This document shows, piece after piece, positions 42,537 to 54,404 of a stretch of 64,000 nucleotides of DNA. The position numbers and the translations under genes were made by a program. The stretch covers positions 4,042,001-4,106,000 of the forward strand of contig NZ_CP109487.1 in NCBI RefSeq assembly GCF_036227605.1, read 5' to 3'. The DNA comes from Streptomyces sp. NBC_01439 (GTDB lineage Bacteria > Actinomycetota > Actinomycetes > Streptomycetales > Streptomycetaceae). Within the stretch, counting starts at the first letter, position 1. Every line of letters begins with the position of its first letter. Below the pieces are notes generated by a model, which had not been told where the DNA came from, searched no databases, and was given only the letters and a program-made list of their open reading frames with translations.

Positions 42537-43004
42537 ATGAGCCAGAACTTCACGCCGCCCGCGCCCGAGTCGTACACCCCGGTCGCCGCCCCGGCCCCGG
42601 TCCGCAGCGGCAACTTCGGCCTCGGCATCGTCGCCTCGGTCGTCGCGGCGATCGTCACCGGCGGCGTCTACGGCGCGATCATCGGCGCCAGCGGCTACCA
42701 GATCGGCTATGCCGCCGTGGCCGTCGGCGCGGTCGTCGGCCTCGCGGCCGGCAAGGTGGGCGGCTCCAACCCCGTTCTGCCCGTGCTCAGCGTCCTGCTG
42801 TCGCTGGCCGCCGTCTTCGGCGGCCAGCTCTTCGGCATCGCCTGGATGTTCGCGGACGAGCTCGGCACGACCGTCCCGGACCTGGGCATGGGCGTGCCCG
42901 AGCTGATCGAGACCTGGCAGAAGGTGTCCTCCCCGATGACCTTCCTCTTCCTCGCCATCGGCGGCTACGCCGCGTTCCAGGCGGCCCGGAAGGCCGGCCA
43001 CTGA
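42537..43004 (+). CDS. Four-helix membrane protein
   Basis: 155 residues, MSQNFTPPAPESYTPVAAPA at the start: a short Pro-rich cytoplasmic tail, then hydrophobic helices at about 28-50, 55-75 (GYQIGYAAVAVGAVVGLAAG), 80-100 and 132-150. ATG 42537 follows GGGGGG. No recognised family. The same frame stays open after its TGA stop (context TGAC) for another 101 codons that look coding; see the entry at 43066-43310. Confidence 0.8.
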   Translation: MSQNFTPPAPESYTPVAAPAPVRSGNFGLGIVASVVAAIVTGGVYGAIIGASGYQIGYAAVAVGAVVGLAAGKVGGSNPVLPVLSVLLSLAAVFGGQLFGIAWMFADELGTTVPDLGMGVPELIETWQKVSSPMTFLFLAIGGYAAFQAARKAGH

Positions 43005-43065
43005 CGCACCGGCCGCCGACGGGGCACTGAGCAGGCACGACGGGGCCGGCGGCCGAACCAGGCCA

Positions 43066-43310
43066 ATGTCCAGCGGCGGGCGGCCCCTCCCACGCGCAGC
43101 GGCGCCGTCACGGCGTGGATCTGGCTGCTGGGCACCTTCACGGTGCTCTTCACCATCGCCACCGGCGTCGTCGTGTTCGCCGAGACGGACCCGGAACTGA
43201 GCCCCGAGGGGCCGGACTGGGGCCCGGTCTTGCTCTCGGCCCTCCTGACGGTGGCCTGCGCCTATCCGTGGACCGAATACCTGCGCAAGCGCCGGCGCGG
43301 CGAAGGCTGA
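43066..43310 (+). pseudogene. Small membrane protein reading frame without a start codon
   Basis: The frame ending TGA 43308-43310 encodes AVTAWIWLLGTFTVLFTIAT, GVVVFAETDPELSPEGPDWG and a second helix LLSALLTVACAYPWTEYLRK. Nearly every third base is G or C, so it looks coding. No ATG, GTG or TTG opens it upstream. ATG 43066 is in another frame; inserting a single base in the G-run at 43073-43080 would join it in frame to give MSSGGAAPPTRSGAVTAW. Alternatively the frame is the continuation of the previous gene past its TGA. Frameshift decay, sequencing error and readthrough are all open. Confidence 0.45.
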
Positions 43311-43380
43311 TCCTGCCACCACGTGCCGAAGGGCCCGGCCCCGAAACGGGGGCCGGGCCCTTCGGCACATGGTGGCAGGA
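43311..43380. terminator. 32-bp inverted repeat, bidirectional terminator
   Basis: Arms 43311-43342 and 43349-43380 pair over 32 bases with one C-A mismatch (43322/43369); the loop is GAAACG. It fills the space between the small membrane protein frame (stop 43310) and convergent guaB3 (stop 43383). Confidence 0.85.
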
Positions 43381-43382
43381 GG

Positions 43383-44507
43383 TCAGCGGCTGTGCTGCGA
43401 GTCCGCGATCGTGACCTCGACCCGCTGGAACTCCTTGAGCTCGCTGTAGCCGGTGGTGGCCATCGAGCGGCGCAGCGCGCCGAAGATGTTCATCGAGCCG
43501 TCCGGGGTGTGCGAGGGACCGGTGAGGATCTCCTCGGTGGTGCCCACGGTGCCGAGGTCGACCTTCTTGCCGCGCGGCACGTCCTCGTGGACGGCCTCCA
43601 TGCCCCAGTGGTTGCCCTTGCCGGGCGCGTCGGTGGCACGGGCCAGCGGGGATCCCATCATCACGGCGTCCGCGCCGCAGGCGACGGCCTTCGGGATGTC
43701 GCCGGACCAGCCCACGCCGCCGTCGGCGATGACGTGCACGTAGCGGCCGCCGGACTCGTCCATGTAGTCGCGGCGGGCCGCGGCCACGTCCGCGACGGCG
43801 GTCGCCATCGGGACCTGGATGCCGAGCACGTTGCGCGTGGTGTGCGCGGCGCCGCCGCCGAAGCCGACGAGGACACCGGCCGCGCCGGTGCGCATCAGGT
43901 GCAGGGCCGCCGTGTAGGTGGCGCAGCCGCCGACGATGACCGGGACGTCGAGCTCGTAGATGAACTGCTTGAGGTTGAGCGGCTCGGCGGCGCCCGACAC
44001 GTGCTCGGCGGAGACGGTGGTGCCGCGGATCACGAAGATGTCCACGCCCGCGTCGACGACGGCCTTGGAGAACTCGGCCGTGCGCTGCGGGGAGAGCGCG
44101 GCGGCGGTGACGACGCCGGAGTCGCGGACCTCCTTGATGCGCTGCCGGATCAGGTCCGCCTGGATCGGAGCGGCGTAGATCTCCTGGAGGCGGCGGGTGG
44201 CGGCCTCCTCGTCCAGCTCCGTGATCTCGTCGAGCAGCGGCTGCGGGTCCTCGTACCGGGTCCACAGGCCTTCTAGGTTCAGCACGCCGAGGCCGCCGAG
44301 CTCGCCGATGCGGATGGCGGTCTGCGGGGAGACGACCGAGTCCATGGGGGCGGCCAGGAAGGGGAGCTCGAAGCGGTACGCGTCGATCTGCCAGGCGATC
44401 GAGACCTCCTTCGGGTCCCGGGTACGCCGGCTCGGGACGATGGCGATGTCGTCGAACGCGTACGCCCTGCGGCCGCGCTTGCCGCGCCCGATCTCGATCT
44501 CAGTCAC
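43383..44507 (-). CDS. guaB3: GuaB3 family IMP dehydrogenase-related protein
   Basis: 374 residues from GTG 44507 (VTEIEIGRGKRGRRAYAFDD), with AGGAAAGG upstream. It has the TIM barrel of IMP dehydrogenase without CBS domains (PSRRTRDP, APMDSVVSP, VIADGGVGWSGDIPKAVACG, MMGSPLA). The loop that holds the catalytic Cys in true IMPDH reads GGGAAHTTRNVLG, with His in place of Cys; the neighbouring guaB reads GSICTTR. Actinobacteria carry this paralogue next to guaB. Its reaction is unsettled: regulator, GMP reductase-like or other. It is 142 bp downstream of guaB on the same strand. Confidence 0.9.
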   Translation of the reverse strand: MTEIEIGRGKRGRRAYAFDDIAIVPSRRTRDPKEVSIAWQIDAYRFELPFLAAPMDSVVSPQTAIRIGELGGLGVLNLEGLWTRYEDPQPLLDEITELDEEAATRRLQEIYAAPIQADLIRQRIKEVRDSGVVTAAALSPQRTAEFSKAVVDAGVDIFVIRGTTVSAEHVSGAAEPLNLKQFIYELDVPVIVGGCATYTAALHLMRTGAAGVLVGFGGGAAHTTRNVLGIQVPMATAVADVAAARRDYMDESGGRYVHVIADGGVGWSGDIPKAVACGADAVMMGSPLARATDAPGKGNHWGMEAVHEDVPRGKKVDLGTVGTTEEILTGPSHTPDGSMNIFGALRRSMATTGYSELKEFQRVEVTIADSQHSR

Positions 44508-44609
44508 GTGTGGTGGCCTTTCCTCTGGGTCTGCCCGTCCAGTATCCCCGAACGCCGGGGGCCCGCGTTCCGGTGACCGCTGTACGGACGGCTGCGCGGG
44601 CACGGCGAA

Positions 44610-44634
44610 GGGGCGGGCCCGACGGGCCCGCCCC
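44610..44634 (-). terminator. Terminator after guaB
   Basis: GGGGCGGGCCC, GAC, GGGCCCGCCCC: a perfect 11-bp stem 16 bp downstream of the guaB stop and upstream of guaB3, so the two genes are probably transcribed separately or with partial readthrough. Confidence 0.7.
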
Positions 44635-44649
44635 CTCACCTCATGCCGT

Positions 44650-46227
<1,578 letters not shown>

Positions 46228-46408
46228 TCAAGCAGAAGTTTCGTCACTTCCTACGATTGCGGCCCGTGGCCGAGGCCCACGCAGAGCCATGTGGAGCCAC
46301 GCCGAGCTGTGCGCACGGACCGGCACGGAGCCCTTCCGGGCCGTTTCGAGCCGCTTCGAGCCGTACGGACCGCGGCGGGCCACGAGACCGCGCGGCCCGC
46401 ACGGCTGC

Positions 46409-47131
46409 CTACTGCTCGGCGAGTGCCCGCAGCCGGCTGAGCGCGCGGTGCTGGGCCACGCGCACGGCCCCCGGGGACATTCCGAGCATCTGGCCGGTCT
46501 CCTCCGCGGTCAGCCCGACGGCCACCCGCAGCACGAGGAGCTCGCGCTGGTTCTCCGGGAGGTTGGCCAGCAGCTTCTTGGCCCAGGCGGCGTCGCTGCT
46601 GAGCAGCGCGCGCTCCTCCGGGCCCAGCGAGTCGTCGGGCCGCTCCGGCATCTCGTCGGAGGGCACGGCCGTGCTGCCCGGGTGCCGCATGGCGGCCCGC
46701 TGCAGGTCGGCGACCTTGTGCGCGGCGATCGCGAAGACGAAGGCCTCGAAGGGCCGCCCGGTGTCCCGGTAGCGCGGCAGCGCCATCAGGACGGCGACGC
46801 AGACCTCCTGCGCCAGGTCCTCCACGAAGTGACGAGCGTCACCCGGCAATCGCGAGAGCCGGGTGCGGCAGTAGCGGATCGCGAGGGGGTGCACGAAGGC
46901 GAGCAGGTCGTGCGTGGCCTGCTCGTCACCCTCCACCGCCCTGCGTACGAGCGCGCTGACGCCCCCGGCACTGCCGCCTTTGGCGGCGCCGGTCGGGCCT
47001 GTGGCCGCGGGTGACCCCAGGGCCTCGTCGTCGCGCATCAATCCATGGTGCCTTGGCGCCGGAGCATCCGCGCCGCCATGGCCCTTGTTGTGCATCGAAG
47101 CGTTATGAGCAGGTGCGCCGGAACTCATCAT
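46409..47131 (-). CDS. shbA: ECF RNA polymerase sigma factor (ShbA-like)
   Basis: 240 residues from ATG 47131, chosen because GGGAGGGGAGGG sits just upstream; ATG 47038 has no such site. The sigma region 2 is around [20 protein letters not shown] and [18 protein letters not shown]. Region 4 is [20 protein letters not shown] and [20 protein letters not shown]. The N-terminal 75 residues are poorly structured. In Streptomyces the ECF sigma encoded beside bldM is, as I recall, ShbA, which drives transcription of the principal sigma gene hrdB. The position supports this, but I identify it by context. It lies about 270 bp downstream of bldM on the same strand. Confidence 0.85.
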   Translation of the reverse strand: MMSSGAPAHNASMHNKGHGGADAPAPRHHGLMRDDEALGSPAATGPTGAAKGGSAGGVSALVRRAVEGDEQATHDLLAFVHPLAIRYCRTRLSRLPGDARHFVEDLAQEVCVAVLMALPRYRDTGRPFEAFVFAIAAHKVADLQRAAMRHPGSTAVPSDEMPERPDDSLGPEERALLSSDAAWAKKLLANLPENQRELLVLRVAVGLTAEETGQMLGMSPGAVRVAQHRALSRLRALAEQ

Positions 47132-47398
47132 CTGCGCCCTCCCCTCCCGCTCGGCCGAATAGTCCCCGAGAGACTCCACACCCTCAAGGATGCGGCATCG
47201 CGCACGAAGCGAGACGTCCCCCGGATTGTGCCCCGCCAATCCCCGGGTGCGCACCGGGTACGGCGGGGACGGGGATGCCCTCGATCAGACGAGCCGTCGA
47301 GGGCGGCGCGCCGCCCCGTCCGCAGGTGGCGGACGGGACCTCTCCCGACCATCCGCGGCCTGTGGCGGACCGGGCCGGGCCCGGCCACGACCGGGAGG

Positions 47399-48010
47399 TC
47401 AGCGAACCAGACCCCAGCGGAAACCGAGTGCCACCGCGTGCGCCCGGTCCGAGGCCCCGAGCTTCTTGAACAGCCGGCGGGCGTGCGTCTTGACCGTGTC
47501 CTCGGAGAGGAAGAGCTCGCGCCCGATCTCCGCGTTGGACCGGCCGTGGCTCATGCCCTCCAGCACCTGGATCTCGCGCGCGGTGAGCGTGGGCGCGGCG
47601 CCCATCTCGGCCGAGCGGAGCCGGCGCGGGGCCAGTCGCCAGGTCGGGTCGGCGAGGGCCTGGGTGACCGTGGCCCGCAGTTCGGCGCGCGAGGCGTCCT
47701 TGTGCAGGTACCCACGGGCGCCGGCGGCGACCGCGAGGGCCACGCCGTCCAGGTCCTCGGCGACCGTCAGCATGATGATGCGGGCGCCGGGGTCGGCCGA
47801 GAGCAGTCGACGGACCGTCTCCACACCGCCCAGCCCGGGCATCCGTACATCCATCAGAATCAGGTCGGAGCGGTCGGCGCCCCAGCGGCGGAGGACTTCC
47901 TCGCCGTTGGCAGCCGTCGTCACACGCTCGACGCCGGGCACGGTGGCAACCGCGCGACGGAGCGCCTCTCGGGCAAGCGGGGAGTCGTCGCAGACGAGGA
48001 CGGATGTCAT
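47399..48010 (-). CDS. bldM: Developmental response regulator BldM
   Basis: 203 residues from ATG 48010, the expected BldM length. The receiver begins MTSVLVCDDSPLAREAL with the putative phosphoacceptor in LILMDVRMPGLGG and Lys in GYLHKDA. The LuxR-type HTH is LTAREIQVLEGMSHGRSNAE, then SEDTVKTHARRLFKKLG. BldM controls aerial mycelium and sporulation genes as a homodimer or with WhiI, without a cognate kinase. It is divergent from whiD across a 380-bp regulatory region, as in S. coelicolor. Confidence 0.95.
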   Translation of the reverse strand: MTSVLVCDDSPLAREALRRAVATVPGVERVTTAANGEEVLRRWGADRSDLILMDVRMPGLGGVETVRRLLSADPGARIIMLTVAEDLDGVALAVAAGARGYLHKDASRAELRATVTQALADPTWRLAPRRLRSAEMGAAPTLTAREIQVLEGMSHGRSNAEIGRELFLSEDTVKTHARRLFKKLGASDRAHAVALGFRWGLVR

Positions 48011-48390
48011 GACCGCCCTCCGCAGCTGCTGATGCGCGTCACCTTGAGCCTCCAGGCTGGTACGTATCGTCACCTGTGCGGTCGATGCCCCCGGACACCT
48101 GTCCGAGAACTTATTGGTTCAACCGCCTTCGCACTCTCAACGATGGTCACTCGAAAGAGTTACGGGTCGGACGGACACCTTCAGCACTCTACGTGAGGAA
48201 GCGATCACGGCGCTGGAGCCACGAGCCGCTTGTCCTCCATCTGGAGCTATGCCCTATTTGGCGGCTTTCCTTCCGTTTGGCACGTGTCTGAGGCTAGATT
48301 CCCAATGAGTCATATTTACATCTACTCCGACAGTAGGTGTGGAGACATGGACCGTATCCGCCTCAGTACCGGCACCAAGAGGGACTACCA
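48011..48390. promoter_or_regulatory. bldM-whiD divergent control region
   Basis: 380 bp without a plausible gene. It is less GC-rich than its surroundings near whiD (48290-48350 includes GGCTAGATTCCC and TCATATTTACATC), where promoters for whiD are expected. I could not pin individual -10/-35 pairs or BldD/WhiAB sites with confidence. Confidence 0.5.
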
Positions 48391-48717
48391 ATGGCAGATT
48401 TCTCCCGCCTCCCCGGACCGAACGCCGACCTCTGGGACTGGCAGCTGCTAGCCGCCTGCCGCGGGGTCGACAGCTCTCTCTTCTTCCACCCGGAAGGCGA
48501 GCGGGGCGCGGCCAGGAGCGCGCGCGAGGCCTCGGCTAAAGAGGTCTGCATGAGATGCCCGGTGCGTTCGGAATGCGCCGCGCACGCACTCGCCGTCCGA
48601 GAGCCCTACGGGGTGTGGGGCGGCCTCACCGAGGACGAGCGCGAAGAACTGATGGGCCGCGCCCGGCACCGCCTGATCCCCGCGTCGAGTGCGATCGGAC
48701 CGATCGCGCCGAACTGA
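48391..48717 (+). CDS. whiD: WhiB-family [4Fe-4S] regulator WhiD
   Basis: 108 residues, MADFSRLPGPNADLWDWQLL at the start, almost the same as S. coelicolor WhiD as I remember it. The cluster ligands are Cys in LAACRGVD, CMRCPV (CxxC) and SECAAHA. The turn GVWGGL, typical of WhiB proteins, precedes the basic C-terminus GRARHRL. WhiD binds an oxygen-sensitive [4Fe-4S] cluster, associates with the principal sigma factor and is needed for late spore maturation. It is divergent from bldM. Confidence 0.95.
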   Translation: MADFSRLPGPNADLWDWQLLAACRGVDSSLFFHPEGERGAARSAREASAKEVCMRCPVRSECAAHALAVREPYGVWGGLTEDEREELMGRARHRLIPASSAIGPIAPN

Positions 48718-48829
48718 GAGTCGCCGAAACGTCCGAAGGAACGTTTCCTCGAATCACCAACACACCTGGGCGTGTCGCCGCCCGGCCCGCGTTTCACCCG
48801 TTCGGCCGTACCCGGCCCCACGACGTGTG

Positions 48830-48853
48830 CGCCCCCGGCCGCCGCCGGGGGCG
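48830..48853. terminator. Terminator between whiD and the LysR gene
   Basis: CGCCCCCGGC, CGCC, GCCGGGGGCG: a perfect 10-bp stem between convergent stops at 48717 and 48862. Confidence 0.7.
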
Positions 48854-48861
48854 GACGCGCG

Positions 48862-49761
48862 TCAGCGCGCGGCCGCCCGCTCCAGTTCGGCCAGGGTCGC
48901 GGCCACGGCCGGCACCCGGGCCAGGTCGGGCAGGGTCAGCGCCACCACCTCGCGCTCGACGGCCGGCTCCACCGACACCGTGCTCACACCCTTGGCCCGT
49001 ACGGACTCCACCGCGAGCTCCGGCAGTACCGCCACGCCCAGCCCCGCGCCGACCAGGCCGACCACCGCCGGGTAGTCGTCGGTGGCGAAGTCGATGCGCG
49101 GGGTGAAGCCCGCGCCCTCGCACACGTCCACCAGATGGCGACGGCAGCGCGGACAGCCGGCGATCCAGGGTTCGTCCGCCAGCTCCGCCATGCCCACGCG
49201 CTCCGCCCCGGCCAGCCGGTGCCCCTCGGGGACCAACCCGACGAGCCGGTCGGTCAGCAGCGGCCGCACCACGAGGTCGTCCCACTCCGCGGCGGAATGG
49301 TCCGCCCCGCCGTACCGGAAGGCCAGCGCCAGGTCGCAGTCGCCCTCGCGGAGCATCTCCACCGAACGCGGCGGCTCCGCCTCGACCAGCGAGATGCGGG
49401 TCCCGGGGTGCTCGGCGCGCATCGCGGCGAGTGCGGTCGGCACCAGGGTGGAACTGCCGCTGGGGAAGGACACGAGCCGGACCCGACCCGCGCGCAGCCC
49501 CGCGATGGCCGCGACCTCCTCCTCCGCGGCGGTCAGCCCGGCCAGGATCCCCGCGGCATGGCGGACCAGGGCCTCGCCCGCCTGGGTCAGCCGCATCTCG
49601 CGACCGGTGCGGATCAGCAGCGGGGTGCCGGCCGACTGCTCCAGCGCCTTCATCTGCTGGGAGACGGCGGGCTGGGTGCAGCCGAGCTCGCGGGCGGCGG
49701 CCGAGAAGGACCCGGTCCCGGCGACGGCGCGCAGAACCCGGAGATGACGTGCTTCGATCAC
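48862..49761 (-). CDS. LysR-family transcriptional regulator
   Basis: 299 residues from GTG 49761 (VIEARHLRVLRAVAGTGSFS). The N-terminal winged helix has SAAARELGCTQPAVSQQMKA; the substrate-binding domain follows, with segments such as VRLVSFPSGSSTLVP and GLGVAVLPELAV. CPRCRRH in the effector domain is an unusual CxxC pair. It is divergent from the MOSC gene at 49842, its most likely target. The effector is unknown. Confidence 0.93.
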   Translation of the reverse strand: MIEARHLRVLRAVAGTGSFSAAARELGCTQPAVSQQMKALEQSAGTPLLIRTGREMRLTQAGEALVRHAAGILAGLTAAEEEVAAIAGLRAGRVRLVSFPSGSSTLVPTALAAMRAEHPGTRISLVEAEPPRSVEMLREGDCDLALAFRYGGADHSAAEWDDLVVRPLLTDRLVGLVPEGHRLAGAERVGMAELADEPWIAGCPRCRRHLVDVCEGAGFTPRIDFATDDYPAVVGLVGAGLGVAVLPELAVESVRAKGVSTVSVEPAVEREVVALTLPDLARVPAVAATLAELERAAAR

Positions 49762-49841
49762 CCTTCGAGCATAAGCCCTACTTTGATTTCCACGCCAATA
49801 CTCCGGTGTCACTTTGAGGCGGCTCCGGTTAGCGTGATCCC

Positions 49842-50537
49842 ATGGGCTCCATGCAATTGATCTCTGTGAACCTCGGCCGCGCCACGGCTGTCGACTACAC
49901 CGACGCGGAGGGCGGCATGACGGGCATCGGCAAACGTCCCGTGCCCGGACCGGTCCGCGTCGTCGCCCCGGGCCCCAAGGCCACCGGCCTCGGCAGCGGC
50001 CTGGAAGGTGACGCCATCTGCGACCGGCGCCACCACGGCGGCGACCACCAGGCCGTCTACGCGTACGCCCGCGAGGACCTGGACCTGTGGGAGCAGCTGC
50101 TGGGCCGCGAACTGCCCGGCGGGCTCTTCGGCGAGAACCTCACCACCTCCGGCATCGACCTGAACGCCGCGCGGATCGGTGAACGCTGGCAGGTCGGCGC
50201 GGACCTCGTCCTCGAAGTGGCCTCGGCCCGCATCCCGTGCCGGACCTTCCAGGGGGCCATGGGCGAGGCCGGCTGGGTCAAGCGGTTCACCGAGGAGGCC
50301 CGGCCGGGAGCGTACCTGCGGGTGATCGAGGAGGGTTCGGTCTCCCCCGGCGACCCCATCCAGATCGTCCACCGACCGGACCACGACGTGACGGTGCAAC
50401 TGTGGTTCCGCGCCTTCACCACCGAGCGGGCGCTGCTGCCGCTCACCCTGGCCGCGGGCGAGGCTATGGAGCCGAAGGCCCGCGAGCGGGTTCGCCTGTG
50501 CGTGGAGAAGTACGGGGCGGGGACCGGGGCGAGGTAG
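49842..50537 (+). CDS. MOSC domain-containing protein
   Basis: 231 residues. GLEGDAICDRRHHGGDHQAV is the conserved MOSC core, and GGLFGENLTTSGIDL plus ASARIPCRTFQ hold the conserved Cys thought to carry sulfur. The overall shape resembles E. coli YiiM, which has molybdenum-dependent reductase activity on N-hydroxylated compounds. The gene is divergent from a LysR regulator and 31 bp upstream of an SDR gene on the same strand. Confidence 0.9.
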   Translation: MGSMQLISVNLGRATAVDYTDAEGGMTGIGKRPVPGPVRVVAPGPKATGLGSGLEGDAICDRRHHGGDHQAVYAYAREDLDLWEQLLGRELPGGLFGENLTTSGIDLNAARIGERWQVGADLVLEVASARIPCRTFQGAMGEAGWVKRFTEEARPGAYLRVIEEGSVSPGDPIQIVHRPDHDVTVQLWFRAFTTERALLPLTLAAGEAMEPKARERVRLCVEKYGAGTGAR

Positions 50538-50568
50538 CACCGTCATCCCGGGAAGCTAGGTTGCGCCT

Positions 50569-51342
50569 ATGACGACTGCGTTGATTACGGGATCCACGGC
50601 GGGCATCGGCGCCGCCTTCGCCCGGCGGCTGGCCGCCCAGGGGCACAATCTGGTGCTGGTGGCGCGCGACACGAAGCGGCTCGGCGAGCAGGCCACCGAG
50701 CTGCACGACCGGCACGGCATCGAGGCCGAGGTGCTGGCCGCCGACCTCTCCACGGAGGAGGGCATCGCGGCGGTCGAGGACCGCCTCGACGACCGCACCC
50801 ACCCGGTGGACCTGCTGGTCAACAACGCGGGCTTCGGCAACAAGGGCCGCTACCTCGAAGTCTCCATGGCCGACGAGTTGACCATGCTGAAGGTGCACGT
50901 CGAGGCGGTCCTGCGGCTGACCTCGGCGGCCACGGAATCGATGCGCTCGCGCGGCCGGGGCGGCGTGATCAACGTGGCCTCGGTGGCCGCCTTCGTACCG
51001 CGCGGCACGTACGGGGCGAGCAAGGCCTGGGTCGTGCAGTTCACCCAGGGTGCGGCGCGGGACCTGGCGGGCTCCGGGGTGCGGCTGATGGCCCTGTGCC
51101 CCGGCTTCGTCCGGACGGAGTTCCACCAGCGGGCCGGCATGGGCACGGACAACATCCCCGGCTGGATGTGGCTGGACGCCGACAAGCTGGTGACCGCGGC
51201 CCTGGCCGACCTGGCCCGCGGGAAGACGGTGTCGATCCCGGACCCGCGGTACAAGGCGCTGATGGGCGTGGTGAAGCTGACGCCGCGCGGACTGCTGGGC
51301 GGGGTGTCCTCGCGCACGGGCCGCAAGTACGGCCCCCAGTAG
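50569..51342 (+). CDS. SDR-family NAD(P)-dependent oxidoreductase
   Basis: 257 residues, classical short-chain dehydrogenase. The cofactor motif is TGSTAGIGAAFARRL, the structural motif is NNAGFGN, and the catalytic motif is YGASK with Ser in NVASVAAF. The RD in LVARDTKRL suggests preference for NADP. It follows the MOSC gene by 31 bp, so the two are probably cotranscribed. The substrate is unknown. Confidence 0.92.
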   Translation: MTTALITGSTAGIGAAFARRLAAQGHNLVLVARDTKRLGEQATELHDRHGIEAEVLAADLSTEEGIAAVEDRLDDRTHPVDLLVNNAGFGNKGRYLEVSMADELTMLKVHVEAVLRLTSAATESMRSRGRGGVINVASVAAFVPRGTYGASKAWVVQFTQGAARDLAGSGVRLMALCPGFVRTEFHQRAGMGTDNIPGWMWLDADKLVTAALADLARGKTVSIPDPRYKALMGVVKLTPRGLLGGVSSRTGRKYGPQ

Positions 51343-51438
51343 CCCTGGAGGGCGCCCCGCGGGGCCCCTTCACGAGCGGCCAACCGGGGGAAATCTCCCT
51401 AAACTGGACCTGTCCCATCCAGCGCGGGAGGCGACGCG

Positions 51439-52149
51439 ATGACATTCGTACAAGTGATCGATTATGAGACCAGGCGGTTCGACGAGATGAACGCGCTCAT
51501 CGACCGCTGGGCGGAGCAGAGCAGCGGCCGGCGCACCGCCACGCACACGATGATCGGCCAGGACCGCGAGGCCCGGAACCACTACGTGGACATGGTGGAG
51601 TTCGCCTCGTACGAGGAGGCCATGAAGAACTCCCACCTCCCCGAGACGGACCGGATGTTCCAGGAAATGGTGGCCCTCTGCGAAGGCATGCCGAAGTTCA
51701 TGAACCTCGACGTGGTCCGCGACGAACACCTCAACAAGCAGCTCGCCAACCGGGTGTTCGAAGAAGCGGCCATGGCCGGGAACATGAGCGTCCTCGACGA
51801 GTGCTTCGCGACGAACTACATCGACCACGACGCCAGCAGGGCGGAGTCCACCGTCATCGGACGCGAGGCCATGAAGTCGGACATGGAGACGTGGCGCGCG
51901 GGCTTCGACATGACCTTCGAGCCGACGGCCCAGCTGGCCGAGGGCGACATGGTCACGACGGTCTGGAAGTGGCGCGGTACCCACAAGGGCTCGTTCATGG
52001 GGGTCGCACCGACCGGGAAGACGTACGAGATGTCCGGGAGCACCACGTTCCGGTGCCTAGAAGGAGAGATCATCGAGGGCTGGTGGCACTACAACCCCGG
52101 AGCCCTGCAACAGCAGATGGGCGGAACGGGTTCGCCGTACGGAACCTGA
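51439..52149 (+). CDS. Fusion of ABM-like domain and SnoaL-like polyketide cyclase fold
   Basis: 236 residues. Residues 1-90 (FVQVIDYETRRFDEMNALID, HYVDMVEFASYEEAMKN) are a ferredoxin-like dimeric barrel of the ABM type. The second part (NRVFEEAAMAGNMSVLDECF, YIDHDA, DMTFEPTAQLAEGDMVTTVW, GWWHYNPGALQQQMG) is a SnoaL-like ester-cyclase fold with the usual HD and W-H residues. Each fold is common as a single protein; the tandem is less so. It lies about 100 bp after the SDR gene, downstream of a MOSC gene. Role unknown; possibly detoxification or lipid chemistry. Confidence 0.85.
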   Translation: MTFVQVIDYETRRFDEMNALIDRWAEQSSGRRTATHTMIGQDREARNHYVDMVEFASYEEAMKNSHLPETDRMFQEMVALCEGMPKFMNLDVVRDEHLNKQLANRVFEEAAMAGNMSVLDECFATNYIDHDASRAESTVIGREAMKSDMETWRAGFDMTFEPTAQLAEGDMVTTVWKWRGTHKGSFMGVAPTGKTYEMSGSTTFRCLEGEIIEGWWHYNPGALQQQMGGTGSPYGT

Positions 52150-52172
52150 GGCCCCATCACGGGGAAGGCAAC

Positions 52173-52212
52173 GGGAAGGCCCCGCTCCGCGACTGCGGAA
52201 CGGGGCCTTCCC
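52173..52212. terminator. Terminator at the groEL end
   Basis: GGGAAGGCCCCGCTCCGC, GACT, GCGGAACGGGGCCTTCCC: an 18-bp stem with one mismatch between convergent stops at 52149 and 52229. Confidence 0.8.
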
Positions 52213-52228
52213 GGCGTGGTGCGCGCGA

Positions 52229-53866
<1,638 letters not shown>

Positions 53867-53967
53867 TCAGCCCTCTCGAAAACTAGGTTTAACGAACCGC
53901 GCCCCTCGCCGCCCGGCAATCAGCGGGGTGACCAGGGGCGCAGCTCAAGCAAACTTCTTGAAGCGAA

Positions 53968-54276
53968 TTACTTCTCGACGATCGCGAGCACGTCGCGAGC
54001 CGAGAGGACGAGGTACTCCTCGCCGCTGTACTTCACTTCGGTGCCGCCGTACTTGCTGTACAGCACGATGTCGCCGACGGTGACGTCCAGCGGGAGACGC
54101 TGGCCGTCCTCGAAGCGACCCGGGCCCACCGCGAGGACGACGCCCTCCTGGGGCTTCTCCTTCGCGGTGTCCGGGATGACCAGGCCGGAGGCCGTGGTCT
54201 GCTCGGCGTCGAGCGGCTGGACCACAATGCGGTCCTCAAGCGGCTTGATGGCAACCTTGGAGCTGGCGGTCGTCAC
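53968..54276 (-). CDS. groES: Co-chaperonin GroES
   Basis: 102 residues from GTG 54276. [20 protein letters not shown] and [20 protein letters not shown] are GroES hallmarks, and the mobile loop is [30 protein letters not shown] closes the protein. It caps the GroEL chamber. It is transcribed from the CIRCE-bearing promoter at 54405-54434. Confidence 0.98.
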   Translation of the reverse strand: MTTASSKVAIKPLEDRIVVQPLDAEQTTASGLVIPDTAKEKPQEGVVLAVGPGRFEDGQRLPLDVTVGDIVLYSKYGGTEVKYSGEEYLVLSARDVLAIVEK

Positions 54277-54372
54277 GATCCGACCTCCCCCTTCGGAGAT
54301 CCGGGGTTAACTGTCTGAGGTGGCGACCAGGTCGATCCGTCGTCGCGGGTGCCGGACCTGCCTGTCGCTGTG

Positions 54373-54399
54373 TTGGCACTCACCGGGGGTGAGTGCCAG
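54373..54399. promoter_or_regulatory. CIRCE element (proximal, HrcA operator)
   Basis: TTGGCACTC, nine bases, GAGTGCCAG: a near-perfect CIRCE. It lies just downstream of the -10 box at 54405-54410, so a bound HrcA repressor would cover the transcription start. Confidence 0.9.
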
Positions 54400-54404
54400 G
54401 TGCG

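Noticed and set aside
43115..43414. 99-codon frame MDLAAGHLHGALHHRHRRRR...
   Set aside because: It is out of frame with the coding-like signal, has His/Arg-rich translation and runs through the 32-bp terminator.
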